Position numbers and translations under genes: made by a program. A DNA stretch of 64,000 nucleotides, taken from assembly GCF_020873915.1 (NCBI RefSeq), contig NZ_JAHWGP010000037.1, positions 1 through 64,000 of the forward strand, given 5' to 3'. The notes under the pieces are model-generated. The model saw only the letters and a program-made list of their open reading frames with translations. It was not told where the DNA came from and did not search any database. Positions within the stretch are counted from its first letter, which is position 1; each line of letters starts with the position of its first letter. This document shows, one piece after another, positions 16,802 through 28,069 of the stretch. The stretch is from Streptomyces sp. DH5. GTDB lineage: Bacteria > Actinomycetota > Actinomycetes > Streptomycetales > Streptomycetaceae.

Positions 16802-18337
16802 TCACACGGGCGGCGCCGGGGTCGGGACGTACTCGAACCAGTCGAAGGCGACCGTGCCCTCGGTGGCGTACATGCCGAGCACACGGCCGGTGAAGCCGCA
16901 GGCGACCTCGGTGGACAGGTAGCGGCCGTCCAGTTCGGCGAGCGGCCGGGCGTCCGGAGCGTCGGGGTCGCCGAGCCAGAAGGCGATGGTGTCGGGGCCC
17001 GTGGTCCCGCCGTCGGTGAGTGCGGGCGACGCGGGCACGAGGTCGGACGTCCGGATCGTCACGGCGAGGGGAAGTGGCCCGGCCGGGGCCGGCCGGCGGG
17101 CCACGGTCTGGCGCAGCGGCCCGATCCGGGCGACGACGGCGACCTCCCCGCCCCCGGCCTCCACCTCGTAGTGGTGGGCCTCGTCCAGGCGCACGCAGAG
17201 ACCGCCGCGTCCCGTGCCCGGGTCGATCAGGGCGCTGACGCGGCAGTCGTGGTGCTGCTGGCGGCGGCCGACGAAGGTGTATCCGGGGCTGTCCAGAGTG
17301 GGGCCGGTCGCGTGGAGGACCAGCCGGCCGGGGCGCTCGGTGAGCGACCAGGAGCCCTCCGGGCGGGCGAACGGCGAGATCCAGTGCGGCGCCAGAGCGG
17401 GCCCGTCGAAGTCGTCGCGGGCTGGCGGAGCCGGAACGGGACACCAGGCTCCTCCCGGAGCCGCGTGGCGTTCGGGAACGGGGGCGACGACGGGCCAGCC
17501 CTCCTCGTCCCACTCCACAGGGGTCAGGAAGGTCTCGCGGCCGAGCACGTGCACGTCGGGTGTGAAGCCGCGGGGGCGGACGCCGAGCAGCACCATCCAC
17601 CAGCTTCCGTCGGGAGCCTCCACCAGGTCGGCGTGGCCGGTGTTCTGGATGGGGCGGGCGGTACCGCTGTGGGACAGCAGGGGGTTGCCGGGCGCGCCCT
17701 CCCAGGGACCGCGCGGCGAGCGGCTGCGGGCCATGGACACGCTGTGGCCGCGTTCCGTGCCGCCTTCGGCGATCAGCAGGTACCACCAGTCGCCGATGCG
17801 GTAGAGGTGCGGCGCCTCGGGGTACTTGAGACCGCTGCCCGACCACGTGGCGAAGGGCCCCTCCAGCACCTCGCCCCCGACCGGGTCGATCCTGGCCATG
17901 TTGATGCCCCCTTCGGGGCCGGAGAAGGCGCACCAGCAGGTGCCGTCCTCCTCCCACGCCAGGTCGGGGTCGATGCCGGACAGGCCGATCCACACCGGGT
18001 CGCTCCACGGCCCCTCGGGCCGATCGGCCGAGACGAGGAAGTTGCCGCCGCCGTCGATGTTGGTGTTGACGACCCAGAAGCGGCCGTCGTGGTGGCGGAT
18101 CGTGGGGGCGTAGAGGCCTCCGGAGGCCTTGGCGCCGGGGAGGGGCAGCGGCAGTTGCCCGGGCCGGTCGAGCACGTTGCCGATCTGCTCCCAGTGCACG
18201 AGGTCCCTGCTGTGGAAGAGCGGCAGCCCGGGGAAGTACTCGAAGCTCGAGCACACCAGGTAGTAGTCGTCACCGACCCGGCACACGCTCGGATCGGGGT
18301 GGAACCCGCCGATCACGGGGTTGTCGTACACCTGCAC
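16802..18337 (-). CDS. GH43 beta-xylosidase/alpha-arabinofuranosidase
   Basis: A 511-residue glycoside hydrolase of family 43. The five-bladed propeller (about 1-320) shows the three acidic residues: Asp15 in FHPDPS (general base), Asp in GIDPDLAW near 123 (pKa modulator) and Glu174 in YPEAPHLY (general acid). A C-terminal beta-sandwich (about 330-511) matches the XynB-type accessory domain. The GTG at 18337 is chosen because family homology (YDNPVIGGFHPD) starts at once and GAGGGGG lies upstream; the frame open to 18538 is unrelated. No signal peptide, so it probably acts inside the cell on imported xylo- or arabino-oligosaccharides produced by the secreted GH10 and GH62 enzymes nearby. Confidence 0.88.
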   Translation of the reverse strand: MQVYDNPVIGGFHPDPSVCRVGDDYYLVCSSFEYFPGLPLFHSRDLVHWEQIGNVLDRPGQLPLPLPGAKASGGLYAPTIRHHDGRFWVVNTNIDGGGNFLVSADRPEGPWSDPVWIGLSGIDPDLAWEEDGTCWCAFSGPEGGINMARIDPVGGEVLEGPFATWSGSGLKYPEAPHLYRIGDWWYLLIAEGGTERGHSVSMARSRSPRGPWEGAPGNPLLSHSGTARPIQNTGHADLVEAPDGSWWMVLLGVRPRGFTPDVHVLGRETFLTPVEWDEEGWPVVAPVPERHAAPGGAWCPVPAPPARDDFDGPALAPHWISPFARPEGSWSLTERPGRLVLHATGPTLDSPGYTFVGRRQQHHDCRVSALIDPGTGRGGLCVRLDEAHHYEVEAGGGEVAVVARIGPLRQTVARRPAPAGPLPLAVTIRTSDLVPASPALTDGGTTGPDTIAFWLGDPDAPDARPLAELDGRYLSTEVACGFTGRVLGMYATEGTVAFDWFEYVPTPAPPV

Positions 18338-18740
18338 GGAAACGTCGTCCCCCTCGAGCCGCCGGGCACCGTGCAGTGAGTCTAGGACACGCGAGGATGC
18401 GCCAGTTGGACCGCACACCGGCGTCCGCGCGGGCGGTGCCGGGGCGGTGCGGTGCGGTCTCCGCCGGTCCCGCATCCTGGCATCAGGTGCGACCCGACCT
18501 CCACGGCGGCTCGTTCCGCATGCCGGGTGGAATCGCACACCCTCGACGCCGTCGCGCCGCGCACCCGTGCGCCTGTCTGCGCGCCTCCCTTCACCCTCCT
18601 TCCGGCTGCCGTCGCAGACGGCAGCGGTGGCTGGACATGAGGGGAAAAACCGGTGACGGCGTTTGGCGTTCGCCCGTGAGGGCGGGCAAGCAATCGGGCC
18701 GCTTCATGATTTCCCGTCAAGCGTGTTGTACATATGTCCG
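18338..18740. other. Divergent intergenic region between GH43 and Eis genes
   Basis: About 400 bases carrying the promoters of both genes. I found no clear copy of the CGAAA/TTTCG palindromes present in front of the GH10/GH62 pair. A TTGTACATATG patch just before the Eis start is AT-rich and may belong to its promoter. Confidence 0.4.
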
Positions 18741-19994
18741 ATGACCGCTTCTCAGTTCCAGCTTCGCTGTGTCACCGAGCGGGAGTTCGGCCCCTGGGCG
18801 CGCATGATCGCCGACACCTACGGCTTGGACCGGTCGCAGGAGGAGCTGGCCGATCAGCGAGCTGCGACGGATCTCGCTCGCACCCTGGCCGTGTTCGACG
18901 AGGGCGAGCCGGTCGCCGGGGCCTCCGTCTACAGCCGCACGCTGACCGTGCCCGGTGGCGTCCTGCCCGTGGCGGGGATCGCCTCGGTCGGCGTGGCCCC
19001 GACACATCGCCGTCGCGGCATCCTCACCTCGATGATGCGCGCCCAGCTGACCGACCTGCACGTGCACCGGCGCGAGGCGATCGCCGCGCTCCGTCCCTCC
19101 GAGGCCGGCATCTACGGACGGTACGGATACGGTCCCGCGACCATGGGCAACCGGATGCGCTGCGACCGGCGCGCCATGCTGTGGCGTCCGGACACCGACT
19201 TCGGCGACGGGACCGTCCGGCTGCACCACGCCGACCGGGCCCGCCCTCTCCTCGAGGACGTGTACGACCGGGTCCGCACCACTACGGTCGGCTGGCCCGA
19301 CCGGCAGCCGGCCCACTGGGCGGTGCGCCTCGCCGACCATCCGCACCGGCGCGGCGGCGCGACCTCGCTCCGCTACGCCGTGCACCGGGAGCGCGACGGA
19401 CGTGCCACCGGGTACGCGCTCTACCGGCACGACTCCGCCCCGGACGGGTCCGGCGGCAGTCACGGAGTGGTGGAGGTGGTGGAGTTGGCTGCGTGCTCAC
19501 GCCAGGCCTACGCGGCGCTGTGGCGCTTCCTCGCCGGAATCGACCTGGTGACCTGGATCGACTACGAGGGTGCCGTGGACGAGCCCTTGCCCCACCTGCT
19601 CATCGAACCACGAGCGGTCCGGGCCGCACCGGTGGACCGTCTGTGGCTGCGGCCGGCCGACGTCGGCAGAGCCCTGGCCGGCCGGAGGTACGGTCTTACA
19701 CTGGACCTCGTACTGGACGTGCGGGACGACTTCTGCCCGTGGAACAACGGACGCCACCGGCTCCAGGCGGAAGCGGACAGCACGGTGTGCGAGCGCACGA
19801 CCGCTCCGGCCGACCTGCGGCTGACAGCGGCGGAACTCGGCGCCGCCTTTCTCGGCGGAACCTCACTCACCGCCCTCGCGGCCGCCGGCCTGGTCGAGGA
19901 ACTGCGGCCCGGTGCGCTCCCCCTCGCCTCGGCGGCCTTCCGCGGCGAACGCGAACCCTGGTACCCCGGCGGCTGGGCCTTCCCTCTCTGCTGA
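18741..19994 (+). CDS. eis: Eis-family GNAT N-acetyltransferase
   Basis: A 417-residue protein with the three-part Eis layout: an N-terminal GNAT domain (about 1-145, acetyl-CoA loop VAPTHRRRGILTSMM), a second GNAT-like domain (about 150-290) and an SCP2-like C-terminal domain (about 300-417) ending FPLC. In Eis the C-terminal carboxylate is the catalytic base, and the terminus is intact. Eis enzymes acetylate amines on aminoglycosides, capreomycin or lysine side chains; the natural substrate in Streptomyces is unclear. The ATG at 18741 matches the usual family start, and length is normal. It lies alone between carbohydrate genes. Confidence 0.88.
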   Translation: MTASQFQLRCVTEREFGPWARMIADTYGLDRSQEELADQRAATDLARTLAVFDEGEPVAGASVYSRTLTVPGGVLPVAGIASVGVAPTHRRRGILTSMMRAQLTDLHVHRREAIAALRPSEAGIYGRYGYGPATMGNRMRCDRRAMLWRPDTDFGDGTVRLHHADRARPLLEDVYDRVRTTTVGWPDRQPAHWAVRLADHPHRRGGATSLRYAVHRERDGRATGYALYRHDSAPDGSGGSHGVVEVVELAACSRQAYAALWRFLAGIDLVTWIDYEGAVDEPLPHLLIEPRAVRAAPVDRLWLRPADVGRALAGRRYGLTLDLVLDVRDDFCPWNNGRHRLQAEADSTVCERTTAPADLRLTAAELGAAFLGGTSLTALAAAGLVEELRPGALPLASAAFRGEREPWYPGGWAFPLC

Positions 19995-20059
19995 ACGGTC
20001 CTCCGGACACCGTTTGCTGCGGAAGCCATGGCGTCCTCCGTTCCCCTGTGACCTCAGTT

Positions 20060-20395
20060 CTACGCCTGCGCATCGAGGTGCGCGAGCCCTTCTTCCCAGC
20101 GTCGTCGGCGTTCGTCCTCAAGCTGGTCCCACCAGGGGGTGCCGCGTTCACCCAGCGCGGTCTTCGCCTGGTGCACGCGTGCACGCGCTGCCCGCTCGGC
20201 CTGTGCGTCACCTGCCGTCGTCGCGGAGCGCACCGCGCGACGAGCCGACATGAGGTGTCGTCGAAGACGAGCGGCGGCCTCGTCGGGAATGGACGGATCG
20301 GTTGCCCGCCATTTCCTTCCCCCGATGACGACGAAGTGCCCGTCGGGGGTTCTCTCCGGTGAGTGGTGTGCTTCCACAGGAGCGATTCTGCACAC
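20060..20395 (-). CDS. Small conserved actinobacterial protein of unknown function
   Basis: A 111-residue, charged, soluble protein. It starts with a short beta-rich segment (DGHFVVIGGRKWRATDPSIP) followed by a long helical region rich in Arg and Ala (RHLMSARRAVRSA to ALGERGTPWW) and ends RRRRWEEGLAHL. I recognise the same pattern in a common Streptomyces family that is sometimes misnamed as a Tol biopolymer transporter component; nothing here supports a membrane role. It is monocistronic, separated from the xylanase by 170 bases, and its function is unknown. Confidence 0.7.
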   Translation of the reverse strand: MCRIAPVEAHHSPERTPDGHFVVIGGRKWRATDPSIPDEAAARLRRHLMSARRAVRSATTAGDAQAERAARARVHQAKTALGERGTPWWDQLEDERRRRWEEGLAHLDAQA

Positions 20396-20565
20396 CGGGG
20401 TCCGCAGGGCGGGCGGTCTTCACGGGGCGTCGCGGCACGCGTCGGGCTCGGGGATCGCGGCACCGGACCCTCGTGACACCTCGCCGGCCCGCGCCGACCG
20501 CGAGGGCCGCCACCATCACGGTGGCGCCCCTCGGGATCACCCGCGTTGCCCTCGTGCGGGCCCGG

Positions 20566-22230
<1,665 letters not shown>

Positions 22231-22300
22231 TCAAACAGGATGGTGGAGGGTTGTTGATGACTCGTCAACCCTCGCGAATGAAAAACTTTCCGCGCCCGAA

Positions 22301-22313
22301 TCGAAAGTTTCGA
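22301..22313. promoter_or_regulatory. Palindrome TCGAAAGTTTCGA (candidate xylan-responsive operator)
   Basis: A 13-bp palindrome with a single central base, TCGAAA-G-TTTCGA. CGAAA/TTTCG repeats have been described upstream of xylanase genes in Streptomyces, so a repressor that responds to xylo-oligosaccharides is the likely ligand. A degenerate GAAAAACTTTC copy lies 20 bp to the left. Confidence 0.6.
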
Positions 22314-22498
22314 CACCTTCGGTGAAGCCACGGAACGCTCCGGCCGGTGCGGCACACCACGCACCACCTGCGACCGCCTCGTCCTCCGCTTGGTCCGGAC
22401 GCTCCGTACGACGCGCCCGAGTTGCGGTCGGACCGGTCACAGACCTTGACCGGAGGCCTCCGTCTCCTTAGCTTGTGGCGTCACAGAGCCGGGATCAC

Positions 22499-22513
22499 TT
22501 CGAAACATTCGAA
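22499..22513. promoter_or_regulatory. Inverted repeat TTCGAA-ACA-TTCGAA (candidate operator)
   Basis: A 15-bp element 80 bp upstream of the GH62 start, made of two TTCGAA half sites around ACA. It shares the CGAA core with the 22301 palindrome and may let one regulator control both directions. Confidence 0.45.
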
Positions 22514-22593
22514 CCCGCTTCGGCCTCGGGGCGGTTACCCGCTCCACCGTCCGTCGGCGCTACCTCACCCCCACCTACAAGGAGGTCCCCCCG

Positions 22594-24060
22594 ATGTGGC
22601 TTCGCCACGCTTCCCCGGTAAGCCCAAGACGCTTACTCGGCGTCCTCGCACCCCTGCTGCTGATGGCGGCGTTCCTCGGTGCGCAGCCCGCCGAGGCCGC
22701 GACCGTGGACACCAACGCCTCGTATGTGCTGGTCAACCGCAACAGTGGCAAGGCCCTGGACGTCTACAACATGGCGACCGGTGACGGCGCCCGCATCACC
22801 CAGTGGACGCGGAACGACCAGAACCAGCAGCAGTGGCAGTTCGTCGACTCCGGGGACGGCTACTACCGCATCAAGTCCCGCCACTCGGGCAAGGTGCTGG
22901 ACGTCCACAACTGGTCCACCGCCAACGGTGGTTCGATCGTCCAGTGGTCCGACCTGAACGGCACCAACCAGCAGTGGCGGCTGGCCGACAGCCCGGACGG
23001 CCACGTGCGGCTCGTCTCGCGCCACAGCGGCAAGGCCCTCGAAGTGCAGGGCGCCTCCACCGCCGACAACGCGAACATCGTCCAGTACGACGACTGGGGC
23101 GGCACCAACCAGCAGTGGCGGCTCGTCAAGGTCGGCTCCGACAACCCGGGTTCGTGCGCTCTTCCGTCGAGCTACCGCTGGACGTCGACGGGCGCTCTGG
23201 CGCAGCCCAGGCAGGGGTGGGTCTCGCTCAAGGACTTCACCGTCGCCCCCTACGACGGCAGGCAGCTCGTCTACGCCACCACGCACGACACGGGGACGCG
23301 GTGGGGTTCGATGAACTTCGGCCTGTTCACCAACTGGTCGGAGATGGCCTCGGCCGGCCAGAACGCGATGTCCAGCTCGACCGTCGCACCCACGCTCTTC
23401 TACTTCGCGCCGAAGAACATCTGGGTGCTCGCCTACCAGTGGGGCGGCACCGCCTTCTCCTACCGGACGTCGACCGACCCCACCAACCCCAACGGCTGGT
23501 CGTCCGAGCAGGTGCTCTTCTCCGGAAGCATCTCCGGCTCGGGAACGGGACCCATCGACCAGACGCTCATCGGCGACGGCACGAACATGTACCTGTTCTT
23601 CGCCGGCGACAACGGCAAGATCTACCGGGCCACCATGCCGATCGGGAACTTCCCGGGCAGCTTCGGCTCGACCTCAACAGTGATCATGAGCGACACGACG
23701 AACAACCTGTTCGAAGCTCCGCAGGTCTACAAGCTGCAGGGCCAGAACCGCTACCTCATGATCGTCGAGGCGATCGGCTCGCAGGGCCGGTACTTCCGCT
23801 CGTTCACGGCCACGAGTCTGAACGGCTCCTGGACTCCCCAGGCCGCGACCGAGAGCAATCCCTTCGCCGGCAAGGCGAACAGCGGAGCCACCTGGACCAA
23901 CGACATCAGCCACGGCGAACTGCTCCGCACCAGTGCCGATCAGACCATGACCGTCGATCCCTGCAACCTGCAGCTGCTCTACCAAGGACGCAGCCCCGAC
24001 TCCGGGGGTGACTACGGCCTCCTGCCCTACCGTCCGGGTCTGCTGACGCTGCGGCGCTGA
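22594..24060 (+). CDS. Secreted alpha-L-arabinofuranosidase, CBM13-GH62
   Basis: A 488-residue secreted enzyme. Signal peptide 1-35 (cleavage after AEA), a ricin-type trefoil CBM13 at about 38-178 with three repeated QQWQF/QQWRL motifs, and a GH62 five-bladed propeller at about 185-485. GH62 enzymes remove arabinofuranose side chains from arabinoxylan. Family blocks visible include [22 protein letters not shown] near the start of the domain, [18 protein letters not shown], and [15 protein letters not shown] with the catalytic Glu. AAGGAGG stands 9 bases before the ATG. The order CBM13 then GH62, divergent from a GH10-CBM13 xylanase, is the same as in S. coelicolor, so the two act together on arabinoxylan. 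Confidence 0.94.
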   Translation: MWLRHASPVSPRRLLGVLAPLLLMAAFLGAQPAEAATVDTNASYVLVNRNSGKALDVYNMATGDGARITQWTRNDQNQQQWQFVDSGDGYYRIKSRHSGKVLDVHNWSTANGGSIVQWSDLNGTNQQWRLADSPDGHVRLVSRHSGKALEVQGASTADNANIVQYDDWGGTNQQWRLVKVGSDNPGSCALPSSYRWTSTGALAQPRQGWVSLKDFTVAPYDGRQLVYATTHDTGTRWGSMNFGLFTNWSEMASAGQNAMSSSTVAPTLFYFAPKNIWVLAYQWGGTAFSYRTSTDPTNPNGWSSEQVLFSGSISGSGTGPIDQTLIGDGTNMYLFFAGDNGKIYRATMPIGNFPGSFGSTSTVIMSDTTNNLFEAPQVYKLQGQNRYLMIVEAIGSQGRYFRSFTATSLNGSWTPQAATESNPFAGKANSGATWTNDISHGELLRTSADQTMTVDPCNLQLLYQGRSPDSGGDYGLLPYRPGLLTLRR

Positions 24061-24092
24061 CGGCACTCGGCGATCCCGCTCCGAGGGGGAGC

Positions 24093-24133
24093 CGGTGCGG
24101 CGGGCCCGGCGGAATGCCGGACCCGCCGCACCG
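24093..24133. terminator. Bidirectional terminator hairpin
   Basis: An 18-bp stem with one mismatch (24093-24110 against 24116-24133) and a 5-base loop, GC-rich and without a T-run. It lies exactly between the converging GH62 and TetR genes. Confidence 0.75.
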
Positions 24134-24715
24134 TCATCCGTGCGGAACGAGGCAACGGCGCACCAGGGTGAGCGTCCGCTCGGTGACCGTGTCGAGCGGA
24201 GCGCCTCCCTCGACGGCGGCAAGGGCCGTGTGCAGCATGCCGGCGATCAGATCCGCCGTGAGCGCGGGCTCGGGGACGCCGAGTTCCCGGACGGCCGCCC
24301 GGAACGGCTCGACCTGTTCCAGGTGGAGCTCCCTCAGACGTTCCAGGCAGGCAGGGGGGAGACCGGCGCTCATGAGGGCGGCGGCGGGCCGGTGCGCACC
24401 TTCGGCGCCCAGGCGGAGGCTTTCCCGGAAGAACGCCTCGACGCGTTCCACCGGGCCGTTCGCGGCGGCCATGGCACGGGCGAGTGCCTCGTCGGAGCGC
24501 CGGAACGCCTCTTCCGTGATGGTCGCCAGCAGGGCCGCCGAGGAGTCGAAGTACTGGTACACACTGGAGCGCGCCAGACCCGCGCGGGCGCCGACCGCCG
24601 CCGGGGTGACGGCGGCGGCGCCCTCGTTCACCAGGATGTCGATCGCCGCCCCGATCAGCGCCTCGCGCTGCTGAGCACGGTGTTCGGCGACGGTGGAGGC
24701 GTTGATCTTCGGCAT
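24134..24715 (-). CDS. TetR-family transcriptional regulator
   Basis: A 193-residue regulator. The N-terminal helix-turn-helix occupies about 15-62 (REALIGAAIDILVNEGAAAVT, VGARAGLARSSVYQYFDSS), followed by an all-helical ligand-binding domain. It lies 61 bases downstream of an ABC ATPase gene on the same strand and probably controlled that exporter operon. Because the ATPase has lost its 5' end and promoter, the expression of this regulator is uncertain. Ligand unknown. Confidence 0.87.
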   Translation of the reverse strand: MPKINASTVAEHRAQQREALIGAAIDILVNEGAAAVTPAAVGARAGLARSSVYQYFDSSAALLATITEEAFRRSDEALARAMAAANGPVERVEAFFRESLRLGAEGAHRPAAALMSAGLPPACLERLRELHLEQVEPFRAAVRELGVPEPALTADLIAGMLHTALAAVEGGAPLDTVTERTLTLVRRCLVPHG

Positions 24716-24776
24716 GCGGTGCGGACTCCTGGCTGGCGGACGGGGCCGGGAGCGAGGCGCCGGCCCGCTGCCCCGG

Positions 24777-25391
24777 TCAGGACAGTCGACCGTCGACCAT
24801 CTCGTGCACCCGGTCGGCGGCGTCCATTATCGCCGTGTCGTGGGTGACCATGACCGTCGCCGTACCGTGCTGGTGGGTCTGCTCGGCGATCAGCCGGACC
24901 GCCTCCGCCGCGCGCACCCGGTCCAGTGCCGAGGTGGGCTCGTCCACCAGCAGGACGGCGGGTGAGGTCATCAGTGCCCGGGCCAGACCCGCGCGCTGGC
25001 GTTCGCCTCCGGACAACTGGTGCGGGCGGGACGCCGTGCGGTGCGAGAGTCCGACCGCCTCGATGAGTTCGCCGGCCCGGGTCCGGGCCGCCGCGTCGAG
25101 GCGTCCGTCGATGTGCAGGGGCAGCAGGAGCTGTTCACGGACGGTGAGGGAGGCCAGCAGATTCGACTGCTGGAAGACGAAACCGATGTGGCGGCGGCGG
25201 GCCGCGGTGCGTTCCTTGTCCGACAGGGCGGTCAGCTCGGTGCCGGCGATGTGGACCGTGCCCGAGGTGGGCCGCTGGAGGCCGCCGGCGACGGCGAGGA
25301 GGCTGGACTTGCCGGATCCGGACGGGCCCACGACGGCGACGAACTCCCCGGGAGCGACGCTGAGGCCGACGTGGTCGAGGGCGGTGACGGC
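24777..25391 (-). pseudogene. 5'-truncated ABC transporter ATPase (MacB/LolD type)
   Basis: Most of an exporter-type ATPase is present: GPSGSGKSS (Walker A), FVFQQSNLL (Q-loop), LSGGERQRAGLARAL (signature), LLVDEPTSALD (Walker B) and VMVTHD. Upstream the frame reads AVTALDHVGLSVAPGEFVAVV and then stops resembling the family at about 25391, so roughly the first 20 residues and the promoter are missing. At that point the sequence changes to a sugar-binding-protein gene on the other strand. A full gene would be about 220-240 codons and would normally be followed or preceded by a FtsX-like permease, which is absent. Confidence 0.75.
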
Positions 25392-26134
25392 ACTTCTCGC
25401 AGACCGACCCGAACTGGTTCAGCGGCCTGCTGTGGCAGAAGGGCGCGAACATGTTCGGCCAGGAGGGCGACGCGTGGAAGGTCGACGTCGACAGCCCGGC
25501 CGCCGGCGAGGTGGCGGACTACTGGCAGAAGATGATCGACGAGAAGCTGGTCGCGACCGACCTGCAGGGCTTCTCCCCCGCGCTCTACAAGGCGTGGAAC
25601 GACGGTGAGGTCGCGACCTGGGTCAGCGCCGCCTGGGGCTACAGCACCATCCGCGACAACGCGAAGTCGACCTCCGGCAAGTGGGGCGTCGCGCCGATGC
25701 CGCAGTGGTCCGCGGGCGAGAACAAGGCCGGCAACTGGGGCGGCTCGACGACGGCGGTGCTCGGCAAGAGCAAGCACCCCTACGAGGCCGCGAAGTTCGC
25801 CCTGTGGCTGAACACCGACCCGAAGGCACTGGAGATCCTCAACCGTGAGGGCGGTCTCTACCCCGCGGCCGTCGAAGGGCTCGACCTGAAGGCCCTGCAG
25901 CAGCCGGTGGACTTCTACGGCGGCCAGAAGATCTTCGACGTCTTCGCGGACGCCTCCAAGAACGTCACCACGGACTGGACCTTCGGCCCGACGATGACGG
26001 ACACCTACCGCTTCATGGGCGACGGCATCGCGGGAGCCCTGGGTGGCAAGGGGACGCTCAAGGACGCGCTCGCGCAGACGGACACCAAGACGGTGGACTC
26101 CCTGGAGAAGCAGTCCCTCGAGGTCGCCAAGTAA
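25391..26134 (+). pseudogene. 5'-truncated sugar ABC transporter substrate-binding protein
   Basis: The last 247 codons of an extracellular solute-binding protein (family 1). From HFSQTDPNWFSGLLWQKGAN through WVSAAWGYSTIRDNAKSTSG and GNWGGSTTAVLGKSKHPYEA the pattern is that of CebE/maltodextrin-type binding proteins. The signal peptide, lipobox and N-terminal lobe (about 190 residues) are missing. The first internal ATG at 25451 has no sensible ribosome site. The stop at 26134 is 79 bases before the first permease, so this was the first gene of the galactoside transport operon. As it stands the transporter has no binding protein and the operon no visible promoter. Confidence 0.78.
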
Positions 26135-26213
26135 GTGACGGGGGCCGGCGGCGCGTCACCACGCCCGCCGGTCCTCTCCCCCTCGTCAAGGAAGCCTGGG
26201 AAGAGACCACGCC

Positions 26214-27161
26214 ATGACCGCCGACCGGACGGCCGCGACAGCGGCGCCACCAGCGAAGACCATCACCGCCCCCACCGCACCACGCCGCAGACGGAACTGG
26301 GCACCCGCCTTCTTCCTCCTGCCGTTCTTCATACCCTTCGTTCTTTTCACCCTGGTTCCGGTCGGCTACGCCTTCTACCAGAGCCTGCTCAAGACCGAGC
26401 GGACCGGCGGCACCTTCGGCCGCAAGACGACCGTGTTCGCCGGCCTGGAGCAGTACAGGGAAGTGCTCGGCGACAGCGAGTTCCTCGCCAGCGTCGGCCG
26501 GGTGCTGCTCTTCGGCCTGGTGCAGATCCCCGTGATGCTGCTGCTGGCCCTGGTGCTCGCGCTGCTGCTGGACTCCACGGTGGCGCGCCTCAAGCGTTTC
26601 TTCCGCATCGCCTACTTCGTGCCGTACGGCATCCCCGGTGTGATCGCGGCGCTCATGTGGGCTTTCCTGTACGACCCCCGTCTGTCGCCCGTCGTGGAGC
26701 TGCTGGACGAGGTCGGGTCCGCACCGGACTTCCTCGGCTCGTCGATGATGCTCTGGTCCATCGGCAACATCGTGACCTGGACCTACACCGGGTACAACAT
26801 GCTGATCATCTACGCCGCGCTGCAGGCCGTCCCGGGCGACATCTACGAGGCGGCACGCATGGACGGGGCGAGCGAGGCGAAGATCGCCTGGCGCATCAAG
26901 ATCCCCATCCTGCGTCCGGCGCTCATGCTGACCGGCGTCTTCTCGATCATCGGGACCCTGCAGCTGTTCACCGAACCGCAGGTGCTCCGCTCCATCTCCA
27001 CCAGCGTCACCAGCACCTACACACCGAACCTGGCGGCCTACTCGCTCGCCTCGTCGGACAACTACAGCGAGGCCGCCGCCATGTCGGTGACACTGGCCCT
27101 GGCCACGTTCGTCCTGTCGTTCGGGTTCCTCAAGTTCACGGGTCGAAAGGCCGAGTCATGA
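26214..27161 (+). CDS. Sugar ABC transporter permease (MalF type)
   Basis: A 315-residue inner-membrane permease with six predicted helices and the family EAA loop (EAARMDGASEAKIAWRIKIPIL, about residues 210-231) that contacts the ATPase. An N-terminal tail of about 30 residues rich in Thr/Ala precedes helix 1 (FFLLPFFIPFVLFTLVPVG). The TGA overlaps the ATG of the second permease. No ATPase gene is in the operon; in Streptomyces such systems normally share the MsiK ATPase encoded elsewhere. The downstream GH42 and GH36 enzymes suggest galactosides as cargo. Confidence 0.9.
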   Translation: MTADRTAATAAPPAKTITAPTAPRRRRNWAPAFFLLPFFIPFVLFTLVPVGYAFYQSLLKTERTGGTFGRKTTVFAGLEQYREVLGDSEFLASVGRVLLFGLVQIPVMLLLALVLALLLDSTVARLKRFFRIAYFVPYGIPGVIAALMWAFLYDPRLSPVVELLDEVGSAPDFLGSSMMLWSIGNIVTWTYTGYNMLIIYAALQAVPGDIYEAARMDGASEAKIAWRIKIPILRPALMLTGVFSIIGTLQLFTEPQVLRSISTSVTSTYTPNLAAYSLASSDNYSEAAAMSVTLALATFVLSFGFLKFTGRKAES

Positions 27162-28069
27162 GCCTCCTCACCGACACCGCGGGTGCCCACGCGCCCGCGC
27201 CGGCCTCGAAGAAGGCGTCCCGCGGCCCGCGGGAGAGCCGTCTGTCGGTGGCCGTCGCCACCGGCTTCCTGGCCGTGATCGCCGTCTACATGCTGCTTCC
27301 GGTGTTCTGGCTGATCGTCTCGGCCACCAAGAGCCAGGGCGACCTGGTCGGCACGTTCGGTCTGTGGTTCTCCGACTTCCACCTGATCGACAACCTGCGG
27401 GCACTGTTCGCCAAGCAGGACGGGGTCTTCGTGCCCTGGCTGCTCAACAGCCTCCTCTACGCAGGGGCGGGCGCGGCCGTCGGCACGCTGCTGTCCGCCA
27501 TGGCCGGTTACGCCCTGGCCAAGTACCGCTTCCGGGGACGGGAGTTCCTGTTCTCCGTCGTGCTCGGCGGGGTGCTGGTCCCGGCGACGGCGCTCGCGCT
27601 GCCGCTGTTCCTGCTCTTCGCCAAGGTGGGCGCCACCAACACCTTCTGGGCGGTCTTCCTGCCGAGCATCGTCAGCCCGTTCGGCGTCTACCTCTCGCGC
27701 ATCTTCGCGGCCGCCTCCGTGCCCGACGAACTCCTGGAGGCCGCCCGCATCGACGGCTCCGGGGAACTGCGGACCTTCTTCACCATGGCGGTGAGGCTGA
27801 TGTCGCCCGCCATGGTGACGATCTTCCTGTTCCAGTTCGTGGTCATCTGGAACAACTTCCTGCTGCCGCTGGTGATGCTCCAGGACGACCGCCTCTACCC
27901 GGTCACCCTGGGCCTGTTCACCTGGCAGTCCCAGGTCAGCCGCGACCCGTCGCTGCAGATCCTCAGCCTCACCGGGTCGCTCGTCTCGGTCGTCCCGATC
28001 GTCATCACCTTCCTGGTGCTCCAGCGCTACTGGAAGGCCGGCCTCGCGGCAGGAGCGGTGAAGTCGTGA
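27158..28069 (+). CDS. Carbohydrate ABC transporter permease (MalG type)
   Basis: A 303-residue partner permease with six helices; the EAA motif (LEAARIDGSGELRTFFTMAVRL, about 187-208) is well preserved. The ATG overlaps the stop of the first permease and its own TGA overlaps the GTG of the GH42 gene, so transport and hydrolysis proteins are translated in step. It forms the membrane channel with the MalF-type subunit. Confidence 0.9.
   Translation: MSLLTDTAGAHAPAPASKKASRGPRESRLSVAVATGFLAVIAVYMLLPVFWLIVSATKSQGDLVGTFGLWFSDFHLIDNLRALFAKQDGVFVPWLLNSLLYAGAGAAVGTLLSAMAGYALAKYRFRGREFLFSVVLGGVLVPATALALPLFLLFAKVGATNTFWAVFLPSIVSPFGVYLSRIFAAASVPDELLEAARIDGSGELRTFFTMAVRLMSPAMVTIFLFQFVVIWNNFLLPLVMLQDDRLYPVTLGLFTWQSQVSRDPSLQILSLTGSLVSVVPIVITFLVLQRYWKAGLAAGAVKS

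Noticed and set aside
18338-18538. N-terminal extension of the GH43 enzyme to 18538
   Set aside because: The extra residues are Arg/Pro-rich and outside the family fold. Homology starts right at GTG 18337, which has a purine-rich ribosome site.
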